DNA of 41,690 nucleotides, taken from NCBI GenBank assembly GCA_040386775.1, contig JAZKEU010000013.1, positions 1-41,690 of the forward strand. The letters are read 5' to 3'. Below the pieces are notes generated by a model. The model searched no databases and had not been told where the DNA came from. It saw only the letters and a list, made by a program, of their open reading frames with translations. The translations under genes were made by a program, and so were the position numbers. Positions within the stretch are counted from its first letter, which is position 1. Each line of letters begins with the position of its first letter. Source of the stretch: Bdellovibrionota bacterium. Its GTDB lineage: Bacteria > Bdellovibrionota > Bdellovibrionia > Bdellovibrionales > JAEYZS01. Below, in pieces: positions 34,594-41,690 of this stretch.

Positions 34594-35184
34594 CTAGGCT
34601 TCGTTCCCTTTAAGGATGGTGACGATTTTTTTGGCTATAGTCACAAATGTTTCTTCTACACCTTCTCCAGTTGAGGCCACGGCTTCAAAGTCAGGAGAGT
34701 TGTAAAGATTGAGTGCGTATCTTAACTCCTGAATTGGAACTGCGTTCGTAAGGTCTCTCTTATTGTATTGAATGACAAGTGGAACTTTTTCAATGTCATA
34801 GCCTTGTTGCTTTAGATTTGTTTTGAGGTTTTTGATAGACTCAATGTTCTCTTCCATGCGTTCTTTTTGAGAATCAGCTACGAAAACAATGCCATCTAAA
34901 CCTTTTAAGATTAGCTTTCTCGAGGCATCGTAAACCACTTGTCCGGGGACGGTGTAGATATGAAATCTTGTTTTGTAACCATTAATATCGCCTACATTGA
35001 GAGGTAGAAAGTCAAAGAACAAAGTCCTCTCATTATTTGTGTTGAGAGTGATGAGCTTATTTTTTTGTTCGGTTTGAGTCTTGTGGTAAATCCATTGTAC
35101 GTTAGTAGTTTTGCCACCCAGAGAAGGGCCGTAATAAACTATTTTGCAGTGAATTTCCTTAGCTTTCTTATTGATGAACGACAT
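34594..35184 (-). CDS. mglA: MglA-family small Ras-like GTPase (polarity/motility switch)
   Basis: MglA controls front-rear polarity and motility in Myxococcus; its Bdellovibrio homologue, together with RomR, is linked to prey invasion. The P-loop is GPSLGGKTTN (19-28), the switch II region is YTVPGQVVYDASR with the family-typical Pro-Gly-Gln, and NKRD supplies the guanine specificity motif. Length (196 aa) matches MglA. The start overlaps recR by one base (TAATG) with GGAG five bases upstream. A cognate GAP (MglB, roadblock fold) is not in the window. Its place in a recombination/replication operon is notable. Confidence 0.93.
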   Translation of the reverse strand: MSFINKKAKEIHCKIVYYGPSLGGKTTNVQWIYHKTQTEQKNKLITLNTNNERTLFFDFLPLNVGDINGYKTRFHIYTVPGQVVYDASRKLILKGLDGIVFVADSQKERMEENIESIKNLKTNLKQQGYDIEKVPLVIQYNKRDLTNAVPIQELRYALNLYNSPDFEAVASTGEGVEETFVTIAKKIVTILKGNEA

Positions 35185-35789
35185 TAAAGCTCCACGCGAT
35201 TCTCAATGGCCTTACCCAAAGTTCTTTTATCAATATAATCAATATCGGAGCCAAAAGGAACTCCGTAGGCAAGTCTTGTCGCTTTAACTTCTTTAGCGTG
35301 CAAAAGTTTAGTGAGATAAAGAGCTGTTGTGTCGCCCTCGATATCCGCATCTAAAGCCAAAATCACTTCTTGGATTTTGGTAGAAGATTTATCGATTCTT
35401 TCCATCAATTCTCTGATCTTCAAGTGATCAGGTTGCACGCCTTCTAGGGGGGCAATCGTTCCGTGAAGAACATGGTAGAGACCGTGGAAAGACTGTGAAG
35501 ATTCAATTTTCATGATGTCGAAAGGCTCTTCGACCACACAAATTTTTGTAGAATCTCTTTTTTGATTTTCACAAATGTTACAGAGACTTTCGCTTTCCGT
35601 AAAACTAAAGCACTGGTGACAGGTATGGATCTGTGTTTCTACTTCTTGAATAGCTTCTACAAAAGATTGAGAAAAGACATTTCCCTTCTTTAGAACAAAG
35701 TAAGCCAATCTCTGAGCTGTTTTTTCGCCGATGCCCGGAAGTTTTGAAAATTCATTGATGAGTCTCTTAAGAGATTTTAATTCTGTCAT
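35184..35789 (-). CDS. recR: Recombination mediator RecR
   Basis: RecR works with RecF and RecO to load RecA on gapped DNA. It has the N-terminal helix-hairpin-helix (KLPGIGEKTAQRLAYF), a four-Cys zinc finger (CHQCFSFTESESLCNIC) and a Toprim domain (ICVVEEPFDIMKIE, ILALDADIEGDTTALYL). Length (201 aa) is standard. It follows ybaB by 7 bases, as in the widespread dnaX-ybaB-recR order, and is coupled to mglA downstream. Confidence 0.97.
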   Translation of the reverse strand: MTELKSLKRLINEFSKLPGIGEKTAQRLAYFVLKKGNVFSQSFVEAIQEVETQIHTCHQCFSFTESESLCNICENQKRDSTKICVVEEPFDIMKIESSQSFHGLYHVLHGTIAPLEGVQPDHLKIRELMERIDKSSTKIQEVILALDADIEGDTTALYLTKLLHAKEVKATRLAYGVPFGSDIDYIDKRTLGKAIENRVEL

Positions 35790-35796
35790 GAGTGTA

Positions 35797-36120
35797 TTAG
35801 AACATTCCTGGGATTTTCATTCCACCAGTAAGTTTAGACATTTCGTCTTCGGTTGTTTTATTTGCAGTTTTTAAAGCATCATTTGCTGCCGTGATCACGA
35901 GATCTTGAAGCATTTCGGCATCACCGTCTTTAAAAACAGCAGGGTCAATGATTACTGAGGTGAGTTGGTAAGACCCATTGGCCTTTACTTTAACCGCTCC
36001 GCCACCCGCGGTGCCGTCAAACTCACGTTCTTTGAGTTCATTTTGTACTTTTTCAGCTTTATTTTGCATTTGCTGAACTTGCTTCATGAAACTTTGCATT
36101 CCACCTGGGAAATTCTTCAT
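35797..36120 (-). CDS. ybaB: YbaB/EbfC nucleoid-associated protein
   Basis: This is a small DNA-binding dimer (107 aa) with the family signature: a long N-terminal helix (FMKQVQQMQNKAEKVQNEL), strands around GGAVKVKANGSYQL and a C-terminal helix with LQDLVITAANDALK. Its position between dnaX and recR is diagnostic. The start has AGGAG seven bases upstream and lies 11 bases from the end of dnaX. Members are thought to influence nucleoid structure and gene expression. Confidence 0.95.
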   Translation of the reverse strand: MKNFPGGMQSFMKQVQQMQNKAEKVQNELKEREFDGTAGGGAVKVKANGSYQLTSVIIDPAVFKDGDAEMLQDLVITAANDALKTANKTTEDEMSKLTGGMKIPGMF

Positions 36121-36131
36121 CTGGATATCTC

Positions 36132-37907
36132 CTATAATTCTCGAATGTTGTGTATTTTGCCTTTAAAAGTTTTTTGTAAGTTTTGAATTGCGGGATGGTT
36201 TTCAACCTGTTCTCGGGTTTGTTGGGCGCTAGTTTTCTCTTGTTGTATTTTCACAGCCTGAGGGGAGACTGTTGTCGCCTCAGTTTCCACATGAGTTTGC
36301 ACTGTCAAATGAACATTCAAATTCCAGATTTTTTGTACTAAATCTTTCACCTTGAGTGCTTGTTTTGAATCCTTCAATTGTTCGTAGAAGAATTTTTCTT
36401 TTTCGGGAACACTCAAAACCATTCTATTCCCATCAAGATAAGAAAGAGCCGAGTGTTCAAGCAAGGCCCCAACGCTAGGAACAATTTTTTTCGATCTCTC
36501 AACAAAAGAAATCCAATTCTCAGACAATGATTTATCTTTGTTAAAAACGATGGAAGTTTCGGATGTTGGAGTGCCAACATCCGATCTTTTAGAATCCCCA
36601 AGGTCGGGCGTTAGTACTCTAACGTCCGAAACCAAGGTCGACGAAGATAGAGTAGAATGTGATTTTTTAACTTCGACCGCGGAAGCCTTAGTAGCCTGAA
36701 GTGCCTGCGCAATCGCTGATTTACTATCTACAGGTTTATGCTCTACGCGTGTTGGTCCTGAAGGTTTTGTGATGGGTTTATCTTGTCCACCAGAAACAAA
36801 GCTATCAATATCTTCAATTCTCGGCGCCTGGGCCATTCTCATAAGTAACATCTCAAGAACAATTCTTGGGCTCTGAGCGCGCATAAGATCTTGAGCACCC
36901 TTCAGGCACATATCAAAAAGAAGATGAACATCTTCTTGAGAAACGTTTGAACTTAATTGCTTTAAACTTTGAATTTCACCATCCGACAAATCCAAAAGCT
37001 CCGTTGGCTTTTCGGAAACTTTCACGAATAATAAGTGTCTAATTTCTTCTAAGAGATTCTGACAGAATACAATAGGATCATAGCCAGATGAAAAAATCTT
37101 TTCGATAGTTTGCACAATCGCACTGAGATCACGATCGATTAAAGATTTTAGAGTGGAAGCCAAAAGATTTCTATCTGTGATTCCTAGCACGTCCGTTACT
37201 TTTTCTAAAGTCACTTGAGCGTTTGTAAAGTTAATCACTTGATCTAGTAAGCTCAAAGAATCTCTCATTGAGCCATCTGCAAGTCTTGCAAGTGTCCAAA
37301 GAGCTTCTTGATCAAACTTCACATTCTCAGCCTTACATATTTTTTCAAGGTGGCTTTGAATGAGTCTTGTAGAAATTCTTCTAAAATCAAATCTCTGGCA
37401 TCTAGATAAAATTGTAATTGGAATTTTCTGAGCTTCTGTTGTCGCCATGATGAAAATCACATGAGCAGGAGGCTCTTCGAGAGTTTTTAAAAGTGCGTTG
37501 AAGGCACTCGTCGAAAGCATGTGAACTTCATCGATGATGTAAACTTTAAACTTTCCACTCGATGGCATATATCCGACGGTCTCACGAAGTTCGCGAATTG
37601 AGTCCACACCGTTGTTGGATGCTCCGTCAATTTCAATAACGTCCATGTGAGAGCCGTTAGTGATATCTTGGCAGGCAGTACATTGATTACAAGGTTTGAA
37701 ATCTTGAGAATTGGGACAGATCAAGGTCTTGGCTAAAACACGAGCTGAAGAGGTTTTTCCAACTCCGCGTGTTCCAGAAAACAAAAGTGCGTGCGGAAAG
37801 CGGTCAGCTTTTAAAGCATTGATTAAAGTTTGACTGATGTGATCTTGACCAACTAGATCTTGAAAGGACTGCGGACGATATTTTCTTGCAATGACTTGAT
37901 AAGACAT
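36132..37907 (-). CDS. dnaX: DNA polymerase III subunit tau/gamma
   Basis: DnaX is the AAA+ clamp-loader ATPase that also organises the replisome. The start chosen is the ATG at 37907 (MSYQVIARKYRPQSF), with AGGA six bases upstream. The frame can be extended to 37982, but that would run into the ffs RNA end. Walker A is GTRGVGKTSS, the zinc-binding Cys cluster is CPNSQDFKPCNQCTAC, and Walker B is YIIDEVHM. Domain III ends near residue 370, followed by a Ser/Thr/Lys-rich linker and a C-terminal tau-specific region. Two palindromes lie in the linker (36559-36629). No A-rich slippery heptamer was seen beside them, so a frameshifted gamma form is not supported. Confidence 0.97.
   Translation of the reverse strand: MSYQVIARKYRPQSFQDLVGQDHISQTLINALKADRFPHALLFSGTRGVGKTSSARVLAKTLICPNSQDFKPCNQCTACQDITNGSHMDVIEIDGASNNGVDSIRELRETVGYMPSSGKFKVYIIDEVHMLSTSAFNALLKTLEEPPAHVIFIMATTEAQKIPITILSRCQRFDFRRISTRLIQSHLEKICKAENVKFDQEALWTLARLADGSMRDSLSLLDQVINFTNAQVTLEKVTDVLGITDRNLLASTLKSLIDRDLSAIVQTIEKIFSSGYDPIVFCQNLLEEIRHLLFVKVSEKPTELLDLSDGEIQSLKQLSSNVSQEDVHLLFDMCLKGAQDLMRAQSPRIVLEMLLMRMAQAPRIEDIDSFVSGGQDKPITKPSGPTRVEHKPVDSKSAIAQALQATKASAVEVKKSHSTLSSSTLVSDVRVLTPDLGDSKRSDVGTPTSETSIVFNKDKSLSENWISFVERSKKIVPSVGALLEHSALSYLDGNRMVLSVPEKEKFFYEQLKDSKQALKVKDLVQKIWNLNVHLTVQTHVETEATTVSPQAVKIQQEKTSAQQTREQVENHPAIQNLQKTFKGKIHNIREL
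36559..36629 (-). repeat. Two 26-bp palindromic repeats within the dnaX linker
   Basis: Repeat A is 36559-36584 and repeat B is 36604-36629; each has 11-bp stems (one wobble in B) and a 4-base loop. They start 45 bases apart, an exact codon multiple, and agree at 17 of 26 positions. Two paired positions differ in a compensatory way. They encode two SDV-starting peptides (about residues 427-450) in a disordered-looking linker. Confidence 0.85.
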
Positions 37908-37965
37908 CTTTGTCCTTTTAAGATTGGTGCCACTAATATTTAGTACTAAATAATGTTTAGTAAGT

Positions 37966-38057
37966 GGCTGGCCCCGTATCACATGACGTCTCTATTACCG
38001 TTGCTTCCTTCCGGACCTGGCGGGTTTCATAGAGTCGTGCATTGTACAGGACCAACC
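37966..38057 (-). ncRNA. ffs: Small signal recognition particle RNA (4.5S type)
   Basis: The reverse strand carries the SRP core sequence AGGTCCGGAAGGAAGCA, which forms the conserved tetraloop and Ffh-binding region. The ends pair: GGTTGGTCCTGT at the 5' end with ACGGGGCCAGCC at the 3' end, giving a 92-nt hairpin. The ends are set by this pairing and could be a few bases off. SRP RNA directs ribosomes making membrane proteins to the translocon. ffs upstream of dnaX-ybaB-recR is also the arrangement in Bacillus. Confidence 0.95.
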
Positions 38058-38063
38058 AATTGA

Positions 38064-38093
38064 CATATATTCAAGAATATTTGGACCTGTCAT
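38064..38093 (-). promoter_or_regulatory. Sigma70-type promoter for ffs
   Basis: On the minus strand, ATGACA (38088-38093), an 18-base spacer and TATATG (38064-38069) precede the predicted SRP RNA 5' end (38057) by six bases. The spacing fits a housekeeping promoter and supports the chosen RNA start. Confidence 0.7.
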
Positions 38094-38123
38094 TAATTAT
38101 TAGAGAGATGCGATAGCGTTAAA

Positions 38124-38933
38124 ATGAAGCTGCGCATCAGGGTGAAAATGAGTCTTAAAAGCGAAGTAAAAATCAACCTAAAAATCAAACTCGAAAGAGT
38201 GCCTCGCATGAGGGGCTTTAAGGTCTCAATTCTGCCCAATTCGACGGTAGTAGTGAGGCTTGGAAAATCGGAAAATCTTTCTCGCGTACACGGTTTTATT
38301 GATAGCAACCAAGCTTGGTTAAAAAAGTGTTTAGAAAAAACAATTTTTATTCAATCTCAGTACCCTCAACTGAGTTTTATCGAGGGAGAAGCTTATAGAT
38401 TTTTGGGCGAAAATTATTTTCTAAAGTACGAAAAAACAGATGGAAAATTCGGTGTTGAAATTAAAAAACCTTATTTAATCCTCAAAGTTCCTACAAAAAT
38501 TTGGAAGGATGATTTTGCAAAATACCCACATCCTCAATTCCGAAAAAACATTCTTAAATTTTATCAAGAAGCTGCTGAAAGGGTTTTGCCAAAAAGAGTG
38601 AAAGAACTTGCTGAAATCACAGGTCTTAAGCCGACCAAGGTATCGCTCAGAAAACAGCGCACTCTTTGGGGAAGCTGTTCGCCGTCGGGCAGTATTCAGC
38701 TAAACTGGAAACTCATTTCAGCGCCCATCAATGTTATTGATTACGTAGTAATCCATGAACTTGCGCATTTAAAACATCCGAATCATTCAAAGCGTTTTTG
38801 GAATGAAGTTGCTATATTTTGCCCAGATTATAAGCAACTAAAGCTGTGGCTTAAAAAGCACTACTACAGTTTTGATCACTTGAACGAAACGTCGGAGCTG
38901 CACAGCACAAAATGGAAGTCCGATCTTCGATAG
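38124..38933 (+). CDS. YgjP-like (DUF45/M48-related) zinc metallopeptidase
   Basis: The catalytic region is clear: RTLWGSCSPSGSIQLNWKL, then VIDYVVIHELAHLKHPNH with HExxH and a further His, and FWNEVAIFCPDY. This is the DUF45/YgjP family (SprT-like minigluzincins), soluble zinc peptidases of largely unknown role. The first 25 residues are unusual, alternating basic and hydrophobic (MKLRIRVKMSLKSEVKINLK); the true start could be the in-frame ATG at 38148. The gene is divergent from ffs, with promoter signals of the two overlapping. Confidence 0.85.
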   Translation: MKLRIRVKMSLKSEVKINLKIKLERVPRMRGFKVSILPNSTVVVRLGKSENLSRVHGFIDSNQAWLKKCLEKTIFIQSQYPQLSFIEGEAYRFLGENYFLKYEKTDGKFGVEIKKPYLILKVPTKIWKDDFAKYPHPQFRKNILKFYQEAAERVLPKRVKELAEITGLKPTKVSLRKQRTLWGSCSPSGSIQLNWKLISAPINVIDYVVIHELAHLKHPNHSKRFWNEVAIFCPDYKQLKLWLKKHYYSFDHLNETSELHSTKWKSDLR

Positions 38934-39141
38934 CTGATTTTTGCGCTGGATGATTTTTGCTAAATGTTTCACTCTTTAGAATCAAACCTTGAATTTTATT
39001 GTGGAATGTTTCATCTTAATCTCTACATGACAACGAAATGATAGGGCAAATTTACAGAGCATATTCGGAGCTCATAACTTCGACTGCAATTTTGCGCGGA
39101 CAAGGGTCGCACATTTTAGATTTATGCTTTGAGGAGCAACG

Positions 39142-39633
39142 ATGATTACAAAAAATCCACATGCAAACTGGACAGGGATGATTGCTTTTATTGGATGTAT
39201 GGCAGCCACAACAGTATTTTTTATTTACGTTTTAGCATTTCAGCCAGGACCAGTAGATCAAACCAAAACTCCTGCGATCGGTCTTACAAAAGAACAATAT
39301 ATTGAGAGAAAAGAAGTTTGGATCAAGAGCACTCCTGAGGCTATCGCTCGCGGAGAAGCAAGCTACAAACTGAATTGTGCATTCTTCTACCAAGAGGGAA
39401 AAACAGATAAATTTTTAGAAATGTTTAAGAGCGGAGATCTCCCTAACAAAGGAACTGAGCTCGAAATTTTCAGAATGATTTCAAAGGGAAATACTGAGCA
39501 AGGGATCATGAAGATTGATCACATCAGAGAAGACGAAAGATGGGATATCGTACATTACTTAAGATCGCTCAATACAAATCTTCCTTCAACTTCAAGATCG
39601 GACTGGAAGCAATTTTTCAAAGAAGGCGCGTAA
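39142..39633 (+). CDS. Membrane-anchored cytochrome c-like protein lacking the haem-binding motif
   Basis: The N-terminus has one TM helix (about 11-33) followed by a cytochrome c-like domain: GEASYKLNC at the usual haem helix, GIMKI in the place of the axial Met loop, and the C-terminal helix DERWDIVHYLRSL. However, the CxxCH motif is missing: residues 79-83 read C-A-F-F-Y, so only the first Cys remains. Covalent haem binding of the usual kind is therefore unlikely. The frame is intact and there is a good GAGGAG site six bases before the start, so this is not an obvious pseudogene. It is first in the cox operon, which suggests an assembly or structural role in the oxidase. Confidence 0.75.
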   Translation: MITKNPHANWTGMIAFIGCMAATTVFFIYVLAFQPGPVDQTKTPAIGLTKEQYIERKEVWIKSTPEAIARGEASYKLNCAFFYQEGKTDKFLEMFKSGDLPNKGTELEIFRMISKGNTEQGIMKIDHIREDERWDIVHYLRSLNTNLPSTSRSDWKQFFKEGA

Positions 39634-39642
39634 TTTAAAAAC

Positions 39643-40497
39643 ATGAAAAAACTATCGTCGGCCCAACATTTTAAGGTTTTTGTAGCAGTGTCTCTCGCTG
39701 CTTCAAGCTTTGCATTTGCAGAAAATGCTAATGCTCCTTGGAAGCAAGTTGGCGCGGTATCCAATGAAGTGCCAAGAGAATTAGAAAACGTTGGAATCAA
39801 AGAGCAAAACGGTGCAACAGTGGATCCAGGATTAATTTTTACGGATGACACTGGCAAAAAAGTAACATTGGGTGACTATTATAATAAGGATAAGCCAATC
39901 ATTTTATCTTTGGTTTATTTTAACTGTCCAAGTCTTTGCAATATGCACTTGAATGGATTGAACGACGGGCTCAAAGGTTTGGACTGGGCTGTTGGGGATA
40001 AATTTGAGGTACTGTCTGTTTCTATTGAGCCTAAAGAAGACTATAAATTAGCAGCAGGAAAAAAAGAATCTTATATAGAGGCTTACGGTAGAAAAGAAAG
40101 TGCATCGGGATGGCATTTTTTAACTGGTGAGGACTCGCAGATTAAGGCTTTAGCAAAACAAGTGGGCTTTGGTTATAAGTGGGATGAGGCTTCTCAGCAA
40201 TATGCCCACTCTTCGGCAGCCATCGTGCTTACTCCTGAGGGCAAAATTTCTCGCTACCTTCATGGAATATCTTTTGATCCAAAAACAATTCGACTTTCAA
40301 TGGTAGAAGCATCCAGTGGTAAGATCGGTGAGATCGTAGATCATTTGGTATTGATGTGCTTCAAGTACGATCCAAATAAAAGAACATACGCGTTTTATGC
40401 ATTTAATATTATGAAATATGGAGCAGCTATTTGCTTGCTCATTTTTTTAGCTTTCTTAATTCCAAACTGGAGAAGAATGCTAAAGGAATCTAAGTAA
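39643..40497 (+). CDS. SCO1/SenC-family copper chaperone
   Basis: SCO proteins deliver copper to the CuA site of cytochrome c oxidase subunit II. A signal peptide (cleavage after AFA) precedes a thioredoxin-like fold. The copper ligands are C95 and C99 (FNCPSLCNM) and H189 (QYAHSSAA). Unlike the usual N-terminally anchored SCO, the protein has a C-terminal TM helix (about 256-276, YGAAICLLIFLAFLIP) with a basic cytosolic tail. It lies 9 bases after the cytochrome c-like gene and 15 before coxB, the gene of its expected client. Confidence 0.93.
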   Translation: MKKLSSAQHFKVFVAVSLAASSFAFAENANAPWKQVGAVSNEVPRELENVGIKEQNGATVDPGLIFTDDTGKKVTLGDYYNKDKPIILSLVYFNCPSLCNMHLNGLNDGLKGLDWAVGDKFEVLSVSIEPKEDYKLAAGKKESYIEAYGRKESASGWHFLTGEDSQIKALAKQVGFGYKWDEASQQYAHSSAAIVLTPEGKISRYLHGISFDPKTIRLSMVEASSGKIGEIVDHLVLMCFKYDPNKRTYAFYAFNIMKYGAAICLLIFLAFLIPNWRRMLKESK

Positions 40498-40512
40498 GGG
40501 AGAAATTCAGTA

Positions 40513-41433
40513 ATGTCTTACATGCCGATACAAGGATCGACGATCGCAAAAGAAGTAGACTTGTTATTCGACTTCACAGTTTGGTCGAGTGTGCTTGCCT
40601 GCATAATTTTGCTAGGTGGAATGACTTTTTTCATCATTAAGTACCAGCGTCGTTCTGATAACGATAAAACAGCGCACATTTCGCACAACCACTTGCTGGA
40701 ATTTATCTGGAGCTTCATACCTCTTGTTATATTCTTAGGTATGTTCTATTGGGGCTGGCACGTTTACAGCAAAATGAGAACATTCCCTGCAGATGCGATG
40801 GAGATCAGTATCACAGGAAGGCAGTGGGCATGGGACATGACTTATTCTACTGGGAAAAAAGTAACTAATGAATTGGTTATTCCTGTAGAAACGCCAGTGG
40901 TTCTGAACATGACTTCTGTCGATGTAATCCACAGCTTCTACGTTCCAAGTTTCCGCGTGAAACAAGACGTGGTTCCTGGAAAGAGATCTAAGATGTGGTT
41001 TCAGTCAGATAAGCTTGGAGATTACGAACTATTCTGTACAGAGTTTTGCGGTACTGCCCATTCAGGCATGATCGGTAAAGTTCGTGTAGTGACTAGAGCG
41101 GAATACGATGTTTGGATTAAAAAAGATAAATCAACAATGACTCCTGCAGAGCTTGGTAAAGATCACTTTGTTTCTAAAGGCTGTGTGGCTTGCCACTCAA
41201 CTGATGGCTCAATTAAAGTGGGTCCTTCCCTTAAAGCAGTTTGGGGATCGACGGTAAAACATTCTGATGGTTCATCTGCATTGGTTGATGAAGGCTACGT
41301 TCGCAGCTCTATATTAAATCCTCAGGAAAAATATGTAGCCGGATTCCAAGGCGTGATTATGCCTTCATTCCAAGGCTTGATTACAGAAGATGAGATTAAT
41401 GAAATTGTCGAATATTTAAAGACGTTGAAATAA
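40513..41433 (+). CDS. coxB: Cytochrome c oxidase subunit II with fused cytochrome c domain (caa3 type)
   Basis: Subunit II receives electrons at the binuclear CuA centre and passes them to subunit I. Two TM helices (about 17-40 and 60-83) are followed by the cupredoxin domain with CuA ligands H140 (DVIHSF), C175 and C179 (CTEFCG) and H183, plus the Met in HSGM. A C-terminal class I cytochrome c domain carries CxxCH with C224, C227 and H228 (GCVACHS); an axial Met may lie in GVIMPSF. This fusion defines caa3-type oxidases, which take electrons directly from soluble cytochrome c. The next gene, coxA, starts 13 bases on. Confidence 0.97.
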   Translation: MSYMPIQGSTIAKEVDLLFDFTVWSSVLACIILLGGMTFFIIKYQRRSDNDKTAHISHNHLLEFIWSFIPLVIFLGMFYWGWHVYSKMRTFPADAMEISITGRQWAWDMTYSTGKKVTNELVIPVETPVVLNMTSVDVIHSFYVPSFRVKQDVVPGKRSKMWFQSDKLGDYELFCTEFCGTAHSGMIGKVRVVTRAEYDVWIKKDKSTMTPAELGKDHFVSKGCVACHSTDGSIKVGPSLKAVWGSTVKHSDGSSALVDEGYVRSSILNPQEKYVAGFQGVIMPSFQGLITEDEINEIVEYLKTLK

Positions 41434-41446
41434 GGAAGAGGCTAAA

Positions 41447-41690
41447 ATGGCACACGGTCACGTAGAAGGTACAAATTACCTGAATGCAGAAAAAGGTTTG
41501 TGGTCTTGGTTAACAACTCTCGATCATAAGAGAATTGGAATCATGTATTTCATCACAGTGATGCTTTTGTTTTTTATCGGTGGAATGTTCGCTCTATTAT
41601 TGAGATTGGAATTGATGATGCCAGGGACGCAGTTCATTTCTCCTGATGTTTACAATCAGGTGATGACACTTCACGGATCGGTGATGGTCT
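41447..41690 (+). CDS. coxA: Cytochrome c oxidase subunit I, 3' truncated by window
   Basis: Only the first 81 codons are present. The protein starts MAHGHVEGTNYLNAEKG and shows the subunit I landmark TTLDHKRIGIMYF, then the first TM helix (ITVMLLFFIGGMFALLLRLEL) and the region before the second (YNQVMTLHGSVMV), including the His of TLHG that binds low-spin haem a. The start is preceded by AAGGAAGAGG. It follows coxB as usual; coxC and others presumably lie beyond the edge. Confidence 0.96.
   Translation, partial: MAHGHVEGTNYLNAEKGLWSWLTTLDHKRIGIMYFITVMLLFFIGGMFALLLRLELMMPGTQFISPDVYNQVMTLHGSVMV

Noticed and set aside
36585-36603. Possible programmed frameshift site in dnaX near the hairpins
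   Set aside because: The hairpins suit a stimulator, but the nearby AAAA run does not form an X XXY YYZ slippery heptamer in the correct frame.
37908-37982. Longer dnaX start at 37982
   Set aside because: It would overlap the 3' end of the SRP RNA and precedes the universal MSYQVIARKYRP start, which has a good ribosome site.
1-41690. CRISPR array, prophage, insertion sequence or rRNA operon
   Set aside because: No regularly spaced repeats, transposase, integrase, phage structural gene or rRNA sequence was seen; only short palindromes and one tRNA are present.

Overview
The window is a compact, AT-rich bacterial chromosome segment with almost no free space: no stretch over about 300 bases lacks a gene. 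The best fit is a predatory or predator-related member of the Bdellovibrionota (Bdellovibrio-like). The reasons are a MglA-type polarity GTPase inside the dnaX-ybaB-recR cluster, a proteobacterial-type glutamate-cysteine ligase, many exported hydrolase-like proteins, TPR/winged-helix regulators, PilZ and two-component signalling, and a caa3-type cytochrome oxidase locus. This placement is inferred from gene content; no 16S gene or marker tree is available here.

Layout. 1-2163: a degenerate LytM/EnvC-like activator (cut by the left edge), translationally coupled to an S41 protease. 2172-3479 (-): trigger factor. 3586-8620 (+): a tight operon of two ArsA/GET3-like ATPases, a TPR lipoprotein, an EI24/CysZ-like membrane protein and glutamate-cysteine ligase, closed by a nested palindrome containing both convergent stop codons. 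8687-12725: exported proteins, including two divergent clan CD (caspase/clostripain fold) peptidase candidates. 12782-14766 (-): sufE and pepA. 15034-19454 (+): clpP-clpX-lon with a clear intrinsic terminator. 19573-22650 (+): a protein-glutaminase-like exported protein, a TPR/winged-helix regulator with a coupled exported protein, tRNA-Val and a cytochrome b562-like protein. 22855-28325: a signalling locus with a CheY/DivK-like receiver, YfiR, a TonB-dependent receptor and a CHASE8-like hybrid histidine kinase. 28397-33505: small exported proteins, a DUF1904 protein, a papain-like protein, an outer-membrane barrel, ArfB, a phospholipase A2-like protein, a His-rich protein and a PilZ protein. 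33621-38057 (-): ffs (SRP RNA)-dnaX-ybaB-recR-mglA-nadA. 38124-38933: a YgjP-like metallopeptidase. 39142-41690 (+): a cytochrome c-like protein that has lost its haem motif, SCO1/SenC, CoxB and the start of CoxA.

How the genes work together. Trigger factor, ClpXP, Lon, PepA and ArfB form a protein folding, turnover and ribosome rescue set. SCO, CoxB and CoxA build an aa3-type oxidase. The YfiR/TonB receptor/CHASE8 kinase/receiver group looks like an envelope signalling module in which a periplasmic YfiR-like protein may restrain a kinase rather than a diguanylate cyclase. The most unusual items are two 26-bp palindromes inside the dnaX linker that share compensatory changes, the haem-motif-less cytochrome c-like protein in the cox operon, an 11-bp tandem duplication that has moved the kinase start codon, and the set of unrelated exported hydrolase-like proteins.
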